64,000 nt of DNA, from contig OX419757.1 of the NCBI GenBank assembly GCA_948567375.1, positions 36,146,001 to 36,210,000 on the forward strand. Reading direction: 5' to 3'. This DNA comes from Lunularia cruciata. Lineage: Eukaryota > Streptophyta > Marchantiopsida > Lunulariales > Lunulariaceae. Under the pieces are notes generated by a model that saw nothing but the letters and a program-made list of their open reading frames with translations, ran no database searches and was not told the DNA's origin. Each line of letters begins with the position of its first letter. Position 1 is the first letter of the stretch. A program made the position numbers and the translations under genes. This document shows positions 63,387 through 64,000 of the stretch, in pieces.

Positions 63387-64000
63387 CTAGTTGCTCCAAC
63401 TCCAAGTTATGCAATGCAACTATTGCCAATAGTGCACAAATTGAAGAGAATTTTACCATTGGTGAAAAAATCAATCAATACCTTCTTTTTGGCTATAACT
63501 TTTTGCTACAAGCCTTGCTTTGTATCGATCTCCACCTGATTTTGGAAGGCCTTCCTTCTTCCAGAATATCCATCCGCAACCAATTGCCTTCTTTCCCATA
63601 GGCAATTTTTCAAGTCTCCAAGTTTGGTTTTTGGCCAAAGACTTCATCTCCTCTTCCATTGCACAATGCCACTTTTGACACTCTTGATCTTGCATTGCCT
63701 CTTCATATGAAGAAGGCTCACCATTCTCCATAAGAATAGCATAAGCTATAAATGAATCATCAAATCTCTTTGGAGGCCTACTATCCCTATTTGGATACCT
63801 ACATTCATGAATCACTTCTGGACTTTGCTCTTCTTATGGTTCACTAGGTAGATTTACAAGAGGTGATATGTCTTCATTTCCAAGATCAATATCTATCTTA
63901 ACAAAATTTGATTGAATTTGTTTTTTCTTTTCTTCCGCTATAGTAATAGTCTCCATCATACTCTTCTCATAAAAAAATACATCCCTACTCACAACAAGAC
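63387..64000 (-). mobile_element. Ty1/copia element A, upstream part (runs off the window)
   Basis: The frame at 63,471-63,815 encodes the N-terminal part of the copia reverse transcriptase: PSSYEEAMQDQECQKWHCAM, TWRLEKLPMGKKAIGCGW and YKARLVAKSYSQKEG. The domain continues at 56,493 on the other side of copia B. The sequence from 63,816 to 64,000 continues upstream into the linker before the reverse transcriptase and shows no stop-free frame of note. Confidence 0.85.

Overview
The window is nuclear DNA of a land plant, most likely a non-seed plant such as a moss or liverwort. This is inferred from plant gene families, canonical GT-AG introns of about 75-1,100 bases, an NADP-malate dehydrogenase with a chloroplast presequence, and plant-type LTR retrotransposons. 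The species cannot be named from the sequence alone. It is gene-poor: four recognisable protein genes, one tRNA gene and one possible microprotein gene lie among decayed and nested retrotransposons.

Genic half (1-31,200). A GA-rich leader precedes an intronless gene for a 560-residue protein with a degenerate Nudix box (4208-5890, +). A five-exon gene on the minus strand (7861-11672) encodes an ankyrin plus double-BTB/POZ protein of 645 residues, of the Arabidopsis At2g04740 type. A complete tRNA-Ser(AGA) gene lies at 12782-12863 (-). A decayed non-LTR retrotransposon follows (about 14,145-17,850, +). Its 3' coding end has a Cys/His knuckle and an endonuclease-like segment, which suggests the RLE class, uncommon in plants. 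An intronless F-box gene is at 20643-21848 (-). A 14-exon gene for chloroplast NADP-malate dehydrogenase (25045-29938, -) keeps both cysteine pairs used for thioredoxin control. Between these last two, a two-exon reading frame (23081-23339, +) could encode a 51-residue protein.

Repeat half (31,200-64,000). A second copy of the non-LTR element lies on the minus strand. It is split into a 5' part (45,877-47,040) and a 3' part (35,160-38,444) by a full-length Ty3/gypsy chromovirus (38,445-45,871) with two LTRs, a primer-binding site and a C-terminal chromodomain. Two solo LTRs of the same gypsy family sit nearby with 5-base target duplications: one inside the chromovirus (42,242-42,985) and one inside the 3' part of the non-LTR copy (36,772-37,516). 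At the right edge a Ty1/copia element (copia A, minus strand) is split by a second copia element (copia B, 56,499-63,386) flanked by the duplication CTAGT. Copia A runs off the window end. The stretch 47,041-54,672 holds no gene I can support, only small tandem repeats, fragments of the non-LTR 3' tail and an inverted repeat built on telomere-like units.

The host genes are unrelated housekeeping or regulatory genes and share no visible pathway. The main architecture is a layered record of retrotransposon insertion.
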